From positions 2,356,001 to 2,420,000 of the forward strand of contig NC_089427.1 of assembly GCF_013426205.1 (NCBI RefSeq): a stretch of 64,000 bases of DNA, in the 5' to 3' direction. A program made the position numbers and the translations under genes. The notes under the pieces are model-generated. The model was not told the DNA's origin. It was given only the letters and a program-made list of their open reading frames with translations, and ran no database searches. Below, one piece after another: positions 54,092-64,000 of this stretch (position 1 is its first letter; every line of letters begins with the position of its first letter). This stretch comes from Metarhizium brunneum (lineage: Eukaryota; Ascomycota; Sordariomycetes; Hypocreales; Clavicipitaceae).

Positions 54092-54894
54092 AACATCTTC
54101 TAGAATCACCGACTTGGCATAGCCGTCTCGTGCAACTGTCATCGCAAGTACGGAGTACTACACCGTAATTTCTCCGATAGCTGCTGCAAATCCTCCTGTA
54201 CCTGAGTATTGCGTCCCTTGCCGTCGGCCCTGTAAAACTGGTCCATCTGGTATACAGACCCAATCGGATGGGAAGCGTAGATATCTGGCGCTGTTCACGG
54301 GCCTCTTGCTAATCTTCTCTCCGGCATATCCTGCATCTTGTGGGGCTGTCAACCTCAATGCTTGCCTCCTGTTTGCTTGATACATATGTACGTACTTCGT
54401 ACCCCCCCCTGCTCTGTCATGTGGAAATCCGTCATCGTGTTGCTGTTACGCCTGGTAAATGCTGTGATCCGTCTGTCCCTTGCGAGAAGGTTATGAAAGA
54501 GCGGCAGCCAGGCTCCACAGATACTCGGGAGAAACCCTTGCTTGCTTTAAATCACTTGCTCTATGTTCGTATGACGGTGACCATCAGGTGGTGGCTGAAA
54601 TGCACCGTCTCCGGCTAAATTAGACCAGCGACATGGGTGAGGGCCCTGTTCGGTACGGAGTGTATGCAGTCCACGATGATTTTTGGTCGAGCTGCTCAAC
54701 CGGGGTGGCGGGCCGGTCTGCGTAGAGACTTGCTTTGCATCATGGAAAGTGGACTTCTCATGGCAGACCGGAGTACTACTAACATTGTGTTAATTTGGGC
54801 CTTGTTGTTGTACATACGCCGTGCTTGGACCAATTTGAGATAGGAGACAACTTACAGGCAGCTGGACATCGAAAGAAACACGGTCCGTGAATGT

Positions 54895-54902
54895 TATATA
54901 AG
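54895..54902 (+). promoter_or_regulatory. TATA box of the secreted cysteine-rich gene
   Basis: TATATAAG lies 175 nt before the ATG at 55077 and is followed by a C/T- and CAA-rich leader, typical of strongly expressed fungal genes. Confidence 0.6.
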
Positions 54903-55076
54903 TCCATGTGCGGTCCTCCTCAACTCCGTCATCTTTCATCCTTTAGACTCTTCAACAGCAAATCCAGAACCCTCGAACGCTTCGGCTTCGTCATTCATTC
55001 GTTTCTGAATAATCAGTCGCTCTTTGATACCCAAACTTAGTCGCTGCTTTTAGCGGACTCTCGCCGAACCAACACT

Positions 55077-55988
55077 ATGCGTTTCATTGCTGCTTTCGCC
55101 AGCCTGGCTGGTCTTGCTTCTGCCACCGTCCTCGGCGTCAATGCCAATGCCAATGTCAATGCAGATGTAGTGGTTGGCTCCCACAGCGACCTTAATGCCC
55201 AAGTCAGCGTCAACATTGACGACGCCAGGGCACGCCACGAGGGCTACACATGCCCTCACGAAATGACCTACAGCCCCTGGACCAGGTGCTGCGGTTGCGA
55301 TCCTGGTCAGTGGCTCGACCTTGGCAACAACACTTGTGTCGGTGAGAAGATGCATGGTGCCTGGCCCATGCCGAATGTCGCGGTCTACGGCTCAGTCAAC
55401 ATCCAACTTGGCGCTTTCTGCGCTGCCGCTCCCAACAAGATCGTCGCTTATGACGAAAAGCATGAGTGGTGCCAGGCTAGCCCTCTCACTATCGTCTTCC
55501 TTGCTGACATCACTATCGCGCTCGAGCTTATTGCCGGGGTGGACATTGACATCAATGCCAACATCAGTGTTGCACTCAAGGAAGTGTGTGCTGCTCTGTC
55601 CGGTCTTTACCTCGAAAGCGTCGTTGATGCCGTTATTGCTTTCAATACTGACTTTCTTGGTCTCGCCGTTATCCAGGCCGACATTGAGGCTAGCCTGGGC
55701 CTGAGTCTTTTCAGCATCATCAAGAACCTCGGTTGCAAGCTCGGCATTGGCAAGTGCAACTTCGACTGCGTCGCCTACTGCACCAAGGGCTGCCCCAACT
55801 ATATTGACGTTGTAGGCGAGTTGGGCGGTCGCATCACTGGCCTCGTTGGCCTTTGCATTCTCCCGAAGGTTATCCTCGTCGTCAACAGCTTGAAGGTGGT
55901 CGTCAACGTTGTCGTTGACAGTCTTCTGTGTCTTGTTGGCGGTATTATCAAGACTGTTCTGTCTACCTTCGACTGCCACTGCAAATGA
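55077..55988 (+). CDS. Secreted cysteine-rich protein of unknown function
   Basis: Intronless, 303 aa. A signal peptide (MRFIAAFASLAGLASATVLG) is followed by an Asn/Ala/Val-rich strand-like stretch (VNANANVNADVVV), then a cysteine-rich segment (GYTCPHEMTYSPWTRCCGCDPGQWLDLGNNTC), then a long alternating hydrophobic part with further cysteines (KLGIGKCNFDCVAYCTKGCPNY) ending in FDCHCK. There are 17 cysteines in all. The hydrophobic stretches (VVVNVVVDSLLCLVGGII) could be membrane-active or surface-active. It is not a hydrophobin or CFEM protein by its cysteine spacing. Codon use is clean and a TATA box is present, so it is very likely a real, well-expressed gene. No function is assigned; an extracellular, cell-wall or host-interaction role is inference. 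Confidence 0.85.
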   Translation: MRFIAAFASLAGLASATVLGVNANANVNADVVVGSHSDLNAQVSVNIDDARARHEGYTCPHEMTYSPWTRCCGCDPGQWLDLGNNTCVGEKMHGAWPMPNVAVYGSVNIQLGAFCAAAPNKIVAYDEKHEWCQASPLTIVFLADITIALELIAGVDIDINANISVALKEVCAALSGLYLESVVDAVIAFNTDFLGLAVIQADIEASLGLSLFSIIKNLGCKLGIGKCNFDCVAYCTKGCPNYIDVVGELGGRITGLVGLCILPKVILVVNSLKVVVNVVVDSLLCLVGGIIKTVLSTFDCHCK

Positions 55989-56385
55989 TTAGCCAGACCT
56001 GATGTGTGAAGAGCCTGTACCAACGGCTTGAGTGTGCTATTGTTGATAGAAAACGATCTAGCGTTTGCATCCGGTAACTTCTTGGCGTTGGGTCTCATGT
56101 CTGCAACGATGTAAATAGTTAATTTTCTTTTTGAGGCGATGAAATAGTCTCCATAATTTCTAATATACCCAGCCTGGCATCTTATTTGAAATTTCAAACG
56201 TGTGATCACTCCAGGTAAATGTACTAGTAGGAACCGGATTTGGTATACTATTTACATACCGGTGACAAAGAAACGGTGTTATAGAGTGCTGCTTCGAATC
56301 TATGGGGTATACAGAATATAGTCAAGAGAGGTACATTATACAATTATGAACGCAAAGAATCCACAATCTTTTATTTAAAAAGCCT
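55989..56385. other. Convergent intergenic region
   Basis: 397 nt between the secreted protein gene and the next, oppositely oriented gene. AT-rich; nothing recognised. Confidence 0.55.
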
Positions 56386-57762
56386 TCACGCGCATGTCGA
56401 TACAATCATTGGTTTTCCTAGGTTGTCCACCATGAAATGGCTAAACGATTCGTCATCATTGTCGTCAGCTAGGAATGTCCTGTCCTCGGTTTCTGGAGGA
56501 AGTTTGGAGTATAAGCCTTGTCCTGCCTTTGGCCAAGTAGACGGGAGCACGTCCTCCTCGACGTCCTCATCCTCTGGGGTGTCAACCTCATGTTCTGCCC
56601 TTATTAGACGTTTTAACGCCTTCTTTGCGTTCTTTTGCCTTTGTCTCGATTTCGGATTGAGTACAGTGTGGCCATGTCTAGGCCTTCCAGCTGGACGGGC
56701 ACGACGCACTGCCGCAGCAATCTGGGCGTCTAGAGAGCTGGAAATCGGCCTCTGCCAGTCTGGAGAGTCGAAAATGGGCAAGTCTGGATGTTTTTTCGAC
56801 ACTGACACCAGAATATCAGCAAGAAGTTGCGGCCGAAGTTGGTCGCAGAATGAAAGAATATTCAGCAAGTCTGTCCTTCTTTTCCCCAGGAAATATTGTG
56901 TACGCTCCAAGTGCTCACGTTAGCTTGATACAAGGCCGTGATGGAGCGTGTTGACAGAACTCACAACTATATCGGATGCCTGCCCAGCATAAAAGCCAAC
57001 CAACTCTGACTTTGCGGGAGAAATGCCATCCGTAATGACTGAAAGCCTCTTTTCTCTTATATTTTCAACTGCGGCCTGACCGGAAAGGCTGATTGATGAG
57101 TGAAGGTTCCCCAAGGCAGTTTTTGGTGTGCTGCTCTCGGCAGTTGATGGCTGACAAGATGCGATGACTTTGGAATGAGAATGGACCATCGACTCCGGAC
57201 ATGCAATTGTACTCTGTGTAAAGTCAGGAGCCTCGGACTCAGGGTCGCGCTTGCGTTTTAAGCTGGAAGAGATGGAAGCTAGTTGCTCCTGATGCGACGT
57301 CGAGGTAAGGGACAAGGCTGGAGTAGGGGCATTAGGCAACGGCATTGTCCATGAATCCATAGCCTCTACCATCCCCCCTTTTCGGCCAAGCTTATTGAGA
57401 ATGCCTGATGAGCCTCTCCTGGGTGGTTTGAAGGTGTCATTGGTATCTCGAATCCGACTTAGAATGAATGCAGCTGCCGAGTCGAATTGCGGCGCATAGT
57501 TGCTGCTAACGATATGGTGGCCTACAATCTCATTTGAAATGTCTTGTGTGGCATTCATGTCGACAGATGAGGGGATGGAAGGCGTGTGGTCGGAGTCCAT
57601 AATCTTAACAGCTATGCATTCCTCCCCTACCGGCGTCTCTGGTGCTGACGCCATCATCTGGATGACCTGAAATTGGTCAAGGCATAAACTTGCATGGAAG
57701 CTGTGTGCCGATGCTCGGACAGATGGTGACGGATAACCGAAGAAGAGAAATTCATCTACCAT
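56386..57762 (-). CDS. Hypothetical, probably nuclear protein; start uncertain
   Basis: Two exons in gene order (57762-56965, 56904-56386), 438 aa from the Met in MVDEFLFFGYPSPS. I do not recognise the family. The N-terminal about 85 residues look globular (SFHASLCLDQFQVIQMMASAPETPVGEECIAVKIMDSDHTPSI). The middle is Ser/Thr/Pro-rich with a basic patch (SSLKRKRDPE). The C-terminal part is helical and basic (RTQYFLGKRRTDLLNILSFCDQLRPQLLADILVSVSKKHPDLPIF, then RPAGRPRHGHTVLNPKSRQRQKNAKKALKRL), ending acidic. The basic patches suggest a nuclear chromatin or DNA/RNA-binding protein. The frame stays open and protein-like for about 40 codons before the chosen Met (LPELREYIIIVHRQR) but has no ATG, so an unseen upstream exon is possible. 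Confidence 0.65.
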
Positions 57763-58010
57763 TCGTTGGCGATGAACGATAATTATATATTCCCGGAGCT
57801 CAGGGAGGGAGTGAAGGCACGATGGATTGAGTGAGTCTGGCGACAATTGCAGACCAGGTCTTGACTCTTCGGCGGATGGCCATCACGTGATATCCATATG
57901 AGCCTGCACCGCGACAACAATATGTGACGATAGATATAGATGGAATTGATGGATTTATTACATGTATTTACGTTATGTCTAATGTTCTTTTGACAATATC
58001 TCTTTTTTTT

Positions 58011-59679
58011 TCAACGTATGGCCCCTCGTTCTTTCAGGTCTGAAATGTCCGACTGGCTCATACCAAGATGGTCACTGAGAATTTCATCAGTGTGCTGGCC
58101 AAGCATAGGTGGCACGGAGCGAATGGAAGGCTGGGTTTCAGAGAATTTGATGGGGGTGTTGACCATTTTAATTGGACCGCAAATCTCATGTTCCATTTCA
58201 ACAACCATGTTACGCGCCTTTGTGTGGGCGTGGTTCAACGTGGTTTGTACGTCGTTCACGGCTGCGTAGGGCATACCACTGCCTTCGAACACCTGTAGCC
58301 ACTCCTCTGTGGTTTTTTGTTGTGAGATGGCTTCAATCTCGGCCTCCAACTGTTGGCGGTTCGCGACTCTGTCCGCGTTTGTCTTGAATTTTGCATCATC
58401 CTTCCACTCAGGTTTGCCAAGGCCGTCGCATAGGACGCCAAACAGACGATCATTCCCACCGCCAAAGAGGATGTCTCCGTCCCTAGTCTTGAATGATCTA
58501 TAAGGAACAATTGAGGCTAGGGCCTGTCAGCTTCCCGTCTTTTGATGGCGGGTGCAGTTACTCACGATGCGCCGTGCCCCATCTACCCGTGTCCTTCTTC
58601 CCACTGATGAGGCAACTGCTGGCAATATTCGCCAAGGTTGCTGTCTGGCAGTCGCTCAAGGCCACATCGATGTGTTGGCCCTTGCCTGTGCTGGCCCTGC
58701 CCAGAAGTGCTGCCATGATGCTGTTGCTGGTATACAAGCCTGTGGTAAGATCAGTAACGGCCACGCCAACCTTGACGGGAGGACCGTCTCTCTGGCCGGT
58801 GATGTGCATCAGGCCAAACTCAGCTTCCACCATGACATCGTAACCGGCGCGGTTGGCATATGGCCCTGTTTGCCCGTAGCCGGTGATGGAGGCATAAATG
58901 AGACCGGGATTGATCTTGCGTACAGTCTCGTAATCCATCGAGTACTTCTTCAATGTGCCGGGAAGGTAATTCTCGACGAGGATATCACATTTGGCAACAA
59001 GCTTGTGCAGAATGTCCACCCCCTCTGGATGCTGGAAAGAGAGACCCAGTGACTTTTTGTTTCGGTTGGCCTGTGACATGAGATGTCAGCGGGGCCAGAA
59101 GCTGAATTCATTGTCGGCTGCAAGGTGGTGACATGGCAAGACGGAGATGATTGATTGATGGCTGGCTTACCCCGAGAAAATATGCTGCCTCTCCAGGGCC
59201 GTCTGCCTTGGTATCCGGCTTGTATGCGGCATATGGCGGCCCCCACGCGCGCGTGTCATCTCCTCTCACGGGATGCTCAATTTTGATGACCTCGGCACTG
59301 TATTTTGAAGAGAGCAGGTTAGCAAAGACGACGTCCAACAGTTTATAGTTGGGAAGCTGTGAAGAATGCTCAACTTACCCAAGGTCGCCCAAAATTTGAG
59401 TGCAGTAGGGCTGGATCATGGCGGTGTTAGCAGAGTCCATCCGAACATGTTGGCGGCGCGACGTGATGGGAGCTCTTGATGGAAACTCTTGGTCGGAGCT
59501 GATGGCGGTCAAGGCTTGAAGGCACTTACACCAGCCAACACACGGGTCATGTCCAACACGCGATATCCTTCGAGGGGCAGCGGAGTCTTTGATGCACTGG
59601 AATAGCGACGGAAGCCGTTGGCGAGGCGCGAGGACCGCATCACCGACAGCGGCCGGATGCACCTGGAAACGGCCGACAT
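58011..59679 (-). CDS. Class III CoA-transferase (CaiB/BaiF; SUGCT-like), mitochondrial
   Basis: Five exons in gene order: 59679-59530, 59410-59379 (32 nt), 59297-59171, 59070-58566, 58516-58011; 439 aa, the size of human SUGCT. The N-terminus (MSAVSRCIRPLSVMRSSRLANGFRRYSS) is basic and Ser-rich like a mitochondrial transit peptide. Family blocks are [105 protein letters not shown], and VAVTDLTTG with the expected catalytic Asp (about 210). Class III transferases move CoA between carboxylic acids via acyl-Asp intermediates; SUGCT uses succinyl-CoA and glutarate or HMG. The exact acid here is inferred. Small exon 2 is needed to restore [15 protein letters not shown]. Confidence 0.92.
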
Positions 59680-61054
59680 TGCCAACGCGCGCGTTGTCAA
59701 CCGCGTTGTTGAGGTGCGAGTTGGTTCGGAGGAAGATTGAGGATCACAGGAGGAACATGCATGTGGAAAGTGCGAAGGAGAAGGTGCATGTCGGATATGA
59801 TACGTAGCAGTAGTCGGTGATGAGCGGAGCGGAATCGGGGGAAGCAGGGACAGTGGGGTTCAATGTTCGGCACAGAGCGGCGTCCGGGGGAGGGGGGCTT
59901 CAATGTTGGGGCGGTCAAGTTGCCCCAATTGGTCGGCGGCTGGGCGGCTGGGCTGGCGCTCCAGTGCTCCAGGGCCAGTTGGCATGTGCAGACGGGCAGT
60001 CAGGGGCTCCCCGCCCGCCACGGACTACCTGGCACTAGTATTAGTAGTACTACACCCACTGTAGTACTCCGTAGCTGCCTGGCCTGGCTGTCTGGTTCCC
60101 TGGCCGCGGGTCCCGGCTCCCCGCGGTTGAGCCCGCCAGGCACCCTGAGCTTTAGTCAGACATCTGGAGCCATTATTGATGTCAGTGCTGCTTTTGCCAG
60201 TCAAGTCAATTTGACGTCAACATTGAACAACGTTCGAAATCCGGGGCCGAAGCACCCTACATGGCCTCCCGAGGACCAATCATGTGCTCCAATGGCTTTG
60301 CAAGGCACTCCAGCGAAAGCCGACAATGCCTGTCTGGGCCGGCATCGATCGACTTTTGCCCACACGCATTTCTGTTGGTTCGCACCTTGTTACTTTAAAT
60401 ACTCAAGCACTCTCTCTGGTGGCCAATGCGTTTATAAGATGGAGGCGCAGCCCTCGTTCGGCAGTGTTGACTACGTCTACTCCGTAGCTAGACAGGTCAT
60501 TTGTCCATATCATCAATCTATTCTTAAATCAATGATCCATGCGCCCCTGGATGCCGCAAAACGTTTGAGGCACCAAGAGATGTCGCGGTACCATCTGTTT
60601 GTCATGATCTCAATTGTTTGTTCAATAGAGCGGCAAACCCCAATTCCCGTCGTTTTTTTCGTCATGTCCTAGATGCCAAATATACACTTCTATCCGCTTG
60701 GCTAACAACCCAAAGCCCAAGTAATATTGTAAAAATAAAATGAAACGAAAAGTTTTCTCATCAAAACAAGAGAGCATGCCATGTCTAGCCTGTTCCAGAC
60801 CGCAAACTCTCTTGCCGGCCTGCATTCTCACCCCCCCATGTTTCCATCATACGCAACCCGCCAATAATAGAAGACAAGGCGCGGCACAGTCGACACCCCG
60901 GGTGATTGGTGCCAAATGAAGCAATCAAAGTGACAAATTCCATGACCCCTCGTATTTCTTGACGTTTCCCCCATTTCTGAATCAAGACTCGGGCCATGCT
61001 CACCACATGATATGAGCATCCTGAGGTGGTGGCCGTTCGCCAAACACAATCACC
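59680..61054. other. Divergent intergenic region, no gene seen
   Basis: 1.4 kb with TACTCCGTA words at 60065-60073 and 60478-60486 and an ACTAGTATTAGTAGTACTAC stretch near 60034. The 59863-60672 frame is open but its composition is not protein-like. Confidence 0.55.
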
Positions 61055-61717
61055 ATGGCGCATTTGTCGAAGCGAGTGTCATTCGAAGACCAGACTCCAG
61101 AATATGGAATCTGGATCGTCGTCACCATAATAGCCGCCATCATCATCATATCCGGCGTTGTTGCCGCCCTCGTTATCCTTGTCCTGAAGTACAGGCAACA
61201 GCAATCCTACAGCCAAGTCCACTGCATTGATTCTCAACCCTCGAGCGCGAAACTGCCAAAAACGACGCACAGTATGTCTGTAAACAATGTTTTGGAATCC
61301 GGAAATGAGGACCAAAGAAATTACATTATTCGGAAGTCGCTGGCCGGCCGGATGGCATCAACCGAGCCGCACGTTGGGCCTGCGACTCACCTTTACGAAG
61401 AAGACCGAAGCGGGAGGAGAAGTGATCAAGGAGAATACATCTGCCAGATAAAGAAAACGGGCTCTTTATTAAAAGACTGGAAGCAGTTTGAGGCGGGACT
61501 ACGGAGGGACGAGTCGAGATCGCCGACTCGCCATCCCAGCGTGATGATGCTGAGACACCCACCATCTGCGCAAAGAGCCTCTGATCCATTCGTCCCGGAT
61601 AGTACACAGCTCAACAGCACCGAAGAGGTGGTTGAAGAGGAGGAAGAAACTACTGACGTGAGCAAAGGGTGTAACACAGGGCCGCAGATGCAGGTCGGGT
61701 GGGGTGGACAGAGGTAG
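61055..61717 (+). CDS. Hypothetical single-pass membrane protein, 220 aa
   Basis: A single exon starting in good context (caccATGG). A short N-terminus (MAHLSKRVSFEDQTPEYG) precedes one very hydrophobic segment (IWIVVTIIAAIIIISGVVAALVILVL, about residues 19-44) and a stop-transfer KYRQQQ. The rest is hydrophilic and presumably cytosolic, with Ser-rich and acidic stretches (EEVVEEEEETTDVSKG). There is no cleavable signal peptide. I do not recognise the family; small fungal proteins of this design are usually annotated as hypothetical. The hydrophobic segment and start context make it a probable gene. Confidence 0.6.
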   Translation: MAHLSKRVSFEDQTPEYGIWIVVTIIAAIIIISGVVAALVILVLKYRQQQSYSQVHCIDSQPSSAKLPKTTHSMSVNNVLESGNEDQRNYIIRKSLAGRMASTEPHVGPATHLYEEDRSGRRSDQGEYICQIKKTGSLLKDWKQFEAGLRRDESRSPTRHPSVMMLRHPPSAQRASDPFVPDSTQLNSTEEVVEEEEETTDVSKGCNTGPQMQVGWGGQR

Positions 61718-62017
61718 CCGTTCATGACGAAAACCAAGAAGTAGGAGACGGAGAGATCTATGAGTAGCTGGGGGAGAAGACGACTGAGGAGGAGAATAAT
61801 ACTAAATGGGACTTGGTAATGAATCATGCGATGTGGCTTTGCTGTAGTACTCACGAGCTGCCGACGCGAGGCCAAGTTCGACATGGCGCTGCAGGACAGC
61901 ACATATCCCCAAGGCTGTTTTATCTCTAGGTAAATATAAATGTTGTGTGAAACGTCAAAATTTCCATCTGACCCGTCTTTATCACAAGGTCCAACAAGTG
62001 CCAGACCCCGGTATCCA

Positions 62018-63336
62018 TCATGAGCCGATCTCGTTGGTAACCTCGACAAAGGCGTGCCACTGCTTCCAAGCTTGACCGCTCTTGATAGCCCACTTGGCTC
62101 TCCTGAAGCCCTCCTTCCAGCGCTGACCAGCGTGGCCGCGCTCCAAAATGACCTTGCCATCATCGCCGTGCCCCATGTCACTGGTGTCGGCCTCACAGAT
62201 GCCCGACACCACAAAAAGGGCGGCCGTATTGATGGCTATAAAGTCGATTAACGGATCATTTTCCGGGAACTCCCCGCAAAGAATCTGTCGCAGGATCTCG
62301 GCATTCTCAGCCGCCTCCTTGCCTGGCGACACTTCGCTGAGGGCGTGAGGCGTGGCGCCGAAATCCTCCGGGGTAATGGTAAAGCGCTCAATGGCAACCT
62401 CGCCTCCGGGAGACTTCTCCCGCAGCATCCAGCAAAGAGTCCCGCCGGCACAGCTAATCTCGTCGAGTTCCTCTTCTCCACAGACAATCAAGGCCTTGCG
62501 GCAGCCAGCAGCTTTCAACGCCTCAGCAAAGGCCGGACCAAGGTCCCGTCGCCCAACACCAATCACCCGTGCCTCCAAGACATCCTCCACGGGGTTGGCC
62601 AGTGGCCCCAGGTTGTTGAAGATGGTTCTGAATGGCAGCTGCTTTCGAACGGGAGCAACGTAGCGCATGCCGGTGTGGAAGACGGGCGCAAACAGGAAGC
62701 TGTAGTTGGTCACCGAATACACCTTGACGAGGGAGCCGGACTTGACGGCGTTCAGGACCGGCGCCCTGGGTTTCATGCTGTTGAGCATGTCGGCGCTGCC
62801 TGACTTGGAGGTGCTGGCTCTGTTTCCGTGCTTGGACACCATGAGAAGCGAAGAGGCGAGGATGGATGCTGTCGTGCTGACGTTGAAGGTGTTGTGAGAG
62901 TCACCTCCTGTGCCAACAATGTCGCACTACATGTCAAAGTATCAACGGCATGCTCTGGCTGTATTGTAAGATGGATGAGCAGTATGGAACGTACCAAGCC
63001 GCCATTGTAAGCGCCTTCTTTCCTGCCTCTCCTCGCCAGAACTTCATTCAGCTCCTTGACCGGGATGTCCTCAGCAGCTTCCAGCATGACGGCCGCAGTC
63101 TTTTGCAGAACATCTGCTCGGAAATCCAACTTGGTGAAATGAAGGGCCATCAACAGCGCGGCGGTCTGCGCCTCGGTCACCTGGTTTGTGAAGAAATGAG
63201 AAATGGCCTCGGCAATTTCATCCGCCGTCACCTCATTATTGACGGGCCAGAGCTTGGTCAACAACGGCTTCAAGTCAACTGGAGGCAAACCCGGCTGGCT
63301 AGAGCCAGAGCCAGAGGGCGTGGGTGTGGATGCCAT
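62018..63336 (-). CDS. TRP4: Anthranilate phosphoribosyltransferase
   Basis: Two exons in gene order (63336-62995, 62926-62018), 416 aa. The N-terminal helical domain (LKPLLTKLWPVNNEVTADEIAEAISHFF, ALLMALHFT) leads to the PRPP loop CDIVGTGGDSHNTFNVST (residues 119-124 GTGGDS), KHGNRASTSKSGSADML, FLFAPVFHTGMRYVAPVRKQLPFRTIFNNLGPLANP and the end GQAWKQWHAFVEVT. It joins anthranilate to PRPP, the second step of tryptophan synthesis in the cytosol. Splicing at the single intron joins GAYNGGL to CDIVGTGGDS exactly as in the family. A Gcn4/CPC1-type TGAGTCA site lies 119 nt upstream of the start, fitting cross-pathway control. Confidence 0.95.
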
Positions 63337-64000
63337 TGTCGGGCTGTGACTTCGCAATATCACTGCAAGGTCACCAGGAGATGCTGGCAATATAGAGTTA
63401 TGCCAGGCTGTTATTAAATATTCGGGACAGCACTATGTTGAACCGGCCTCAACGTGAGTCAGCCCATCTGACTGACGGCTGCAATGTCAACTCAATTGAG
63501 CGTGAAGGTGCGGAAGTTTTAGTGGGTAAATGCTGATGCGAGGACCATTATTGGCTGATCTCGGATCCACGCGCTGGCTTTTAAATGTCCCTCAATGCAT
63601 CCTAGTACTGAAGTGTCCAAGTACCTGGGTACCTTTCAAGTTGGTGCAGGACGGTGCCGATAAAGAAAAAGATTCTGCGGGTTTCTGCTTCTGGTAGCTA
63701 CCAGTCATCAATCAGACCAATCAAGATTTTGCAATAATGACCAAGTTACTACTACAAGCTAGTACATGATTGACGACCCGTTGGCCGTATTAATAATGGA
63801 CTAGCTTCAGAAGCTGCGTGGAGTAAGCAAACTTCTAATTGTGGCGTGGTCATGTGACTTCGACCGCCAACGTGCATTTCACTGCTCTCCCCGGCCCAGC
63901 TCACGGCTGCCTTTTTTTCTTCCCCACGGCTAAGGGAGATTTTAATCCCTTCAGCTCGCAAAACAGTAGTTAAGAAAAGACACGAGAGCTGCAGACAAGA
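63337..64000. other. Intergenic region at window end
   Basis: TRP4 promoter and further upstream sequence; no other gene seen. Confidence 0.6.
63455..63461. promoter_or_regulatory. TGAGTCA, Gcn4/CPC1-type site upstream of TRP4
   Basis: A perfect 7-bp TGA(G/C)TCA site, 119 nt before the TRP4 ATG. In fungi the bZIP activator Gcn4/CPC1/CpcA binds this sequence to induce amino-acid biosynthesis genes on starvation. Occupancy here is inferred from sequence and gene function. Confidence 0.65.

Larger units (their letters stand above)
51093..55076. other. 4-kb gene-free region rich in TACGGAGTA motifs
   Basis: No convincing gene. Twelve TACGGAGTA/TACTCCGTA motif sites (single, tandem or inverted, some imperfect) lie between 51629 and 54157, with a variant at 54654-54662. 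The right end contains the promoter of the secreted cysteine-rich protein. Confidence 0.65.

Noticed and set aside
51093..55076. A CRISPR-like array suggested by regularly recurring short motifs
   Set aside because: The motif is only 9 nt, spacing is irregular, copies occur on both strands, and the organism is a eukaryote.
59863..60672. A 269-codon open frame on the plus strand
   Set aside because: Composition (Gly/Pro/Trp-rich start, no pattern) does not look protein-like, and it contains the intergenic TACTCCGTA and ACTAGTA words.

Overview
The window is nuclear DNA from a filamentous ascomycete. Genes carry short spliceosomal introns (about 50-130 nt, GT...AG, often with a CTAAC- or CTGAC-like branch site), coding GC is moderate, and the gene set is fungal (Vps10, Pmt4-type O-mannosyltransferase, GT69 mannosyltransferase, GH47 mannosidase, yeast-type amino-acid permease). 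The zinc-finger protein at 43.4-45.7 kb matches what I know of Trichoderma ACE1 along most of its length, which points to Sordariomycetes, order Hypocreales. A placement near Clavicipitaceae or Ophiocordycipitaceae is only an impression from the many TACGGAGTA motifs between genes.

Layout. 0-10 kb: a 5'-truncated family X DNA polymerase, a PXMP4-like peroxisomal membrane protein, COP9 signalosome subunit 4, a small GDSL hydrolase, and the bifunctional purine enzyme ATIC/Ade16. 10-20 kb: the sorting receptor Vps10, then an NTF2-like protein with repeated aromatic/acidic motifs. 20-32 kb: an amino-acid permease, an ER alpha-1,2-mannosidase, Atg10, a U1A/U2B''-type RNA-binding protein, the Arp2/3 WD40 subunit, and a RidA-family protein. 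32-40 kb: Pmt4, a GT69 glycosyltransferase, an unknown protein, a SAM methyltransferase. 40-50 kb: a 3.6 kb gene-free stretch, ace1, tRNA-Glu(CTC) beside an AT-rich island, a secreted SGNH hydrolase, and an ASNSD1-like amidotransferase. 50-64 kb: a 4 kb gene-free stretch dense in TACGGAGTA motifs, an orphan secreted cysteine-rich protein, an unknown protein, a class III CoA-transferase, a single-pass membrane protein, and anthranilate phosphoribosyltransferase with a Gcn4/CPC1-type site upstream.

Most genes are ordinary housekeeping genes with no shared pathway. The only functional grouping I see is three glycosylation genes (GH47, Pmt4, GT69) within about 13 kb, probably coincidental. I found no secondary-metabolite core gene, intact transposon, CRISPR array or viral gene. 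The least explained parts are the TACGGAGTA motif clusters, the secreted cysteine-rich protein, the repeat-bearing NTF2-like protein, and several small-exon or in-frame-intron gene structures. Exon boundaries below were placed by eye from splice consensus, reading frame and family expectation.
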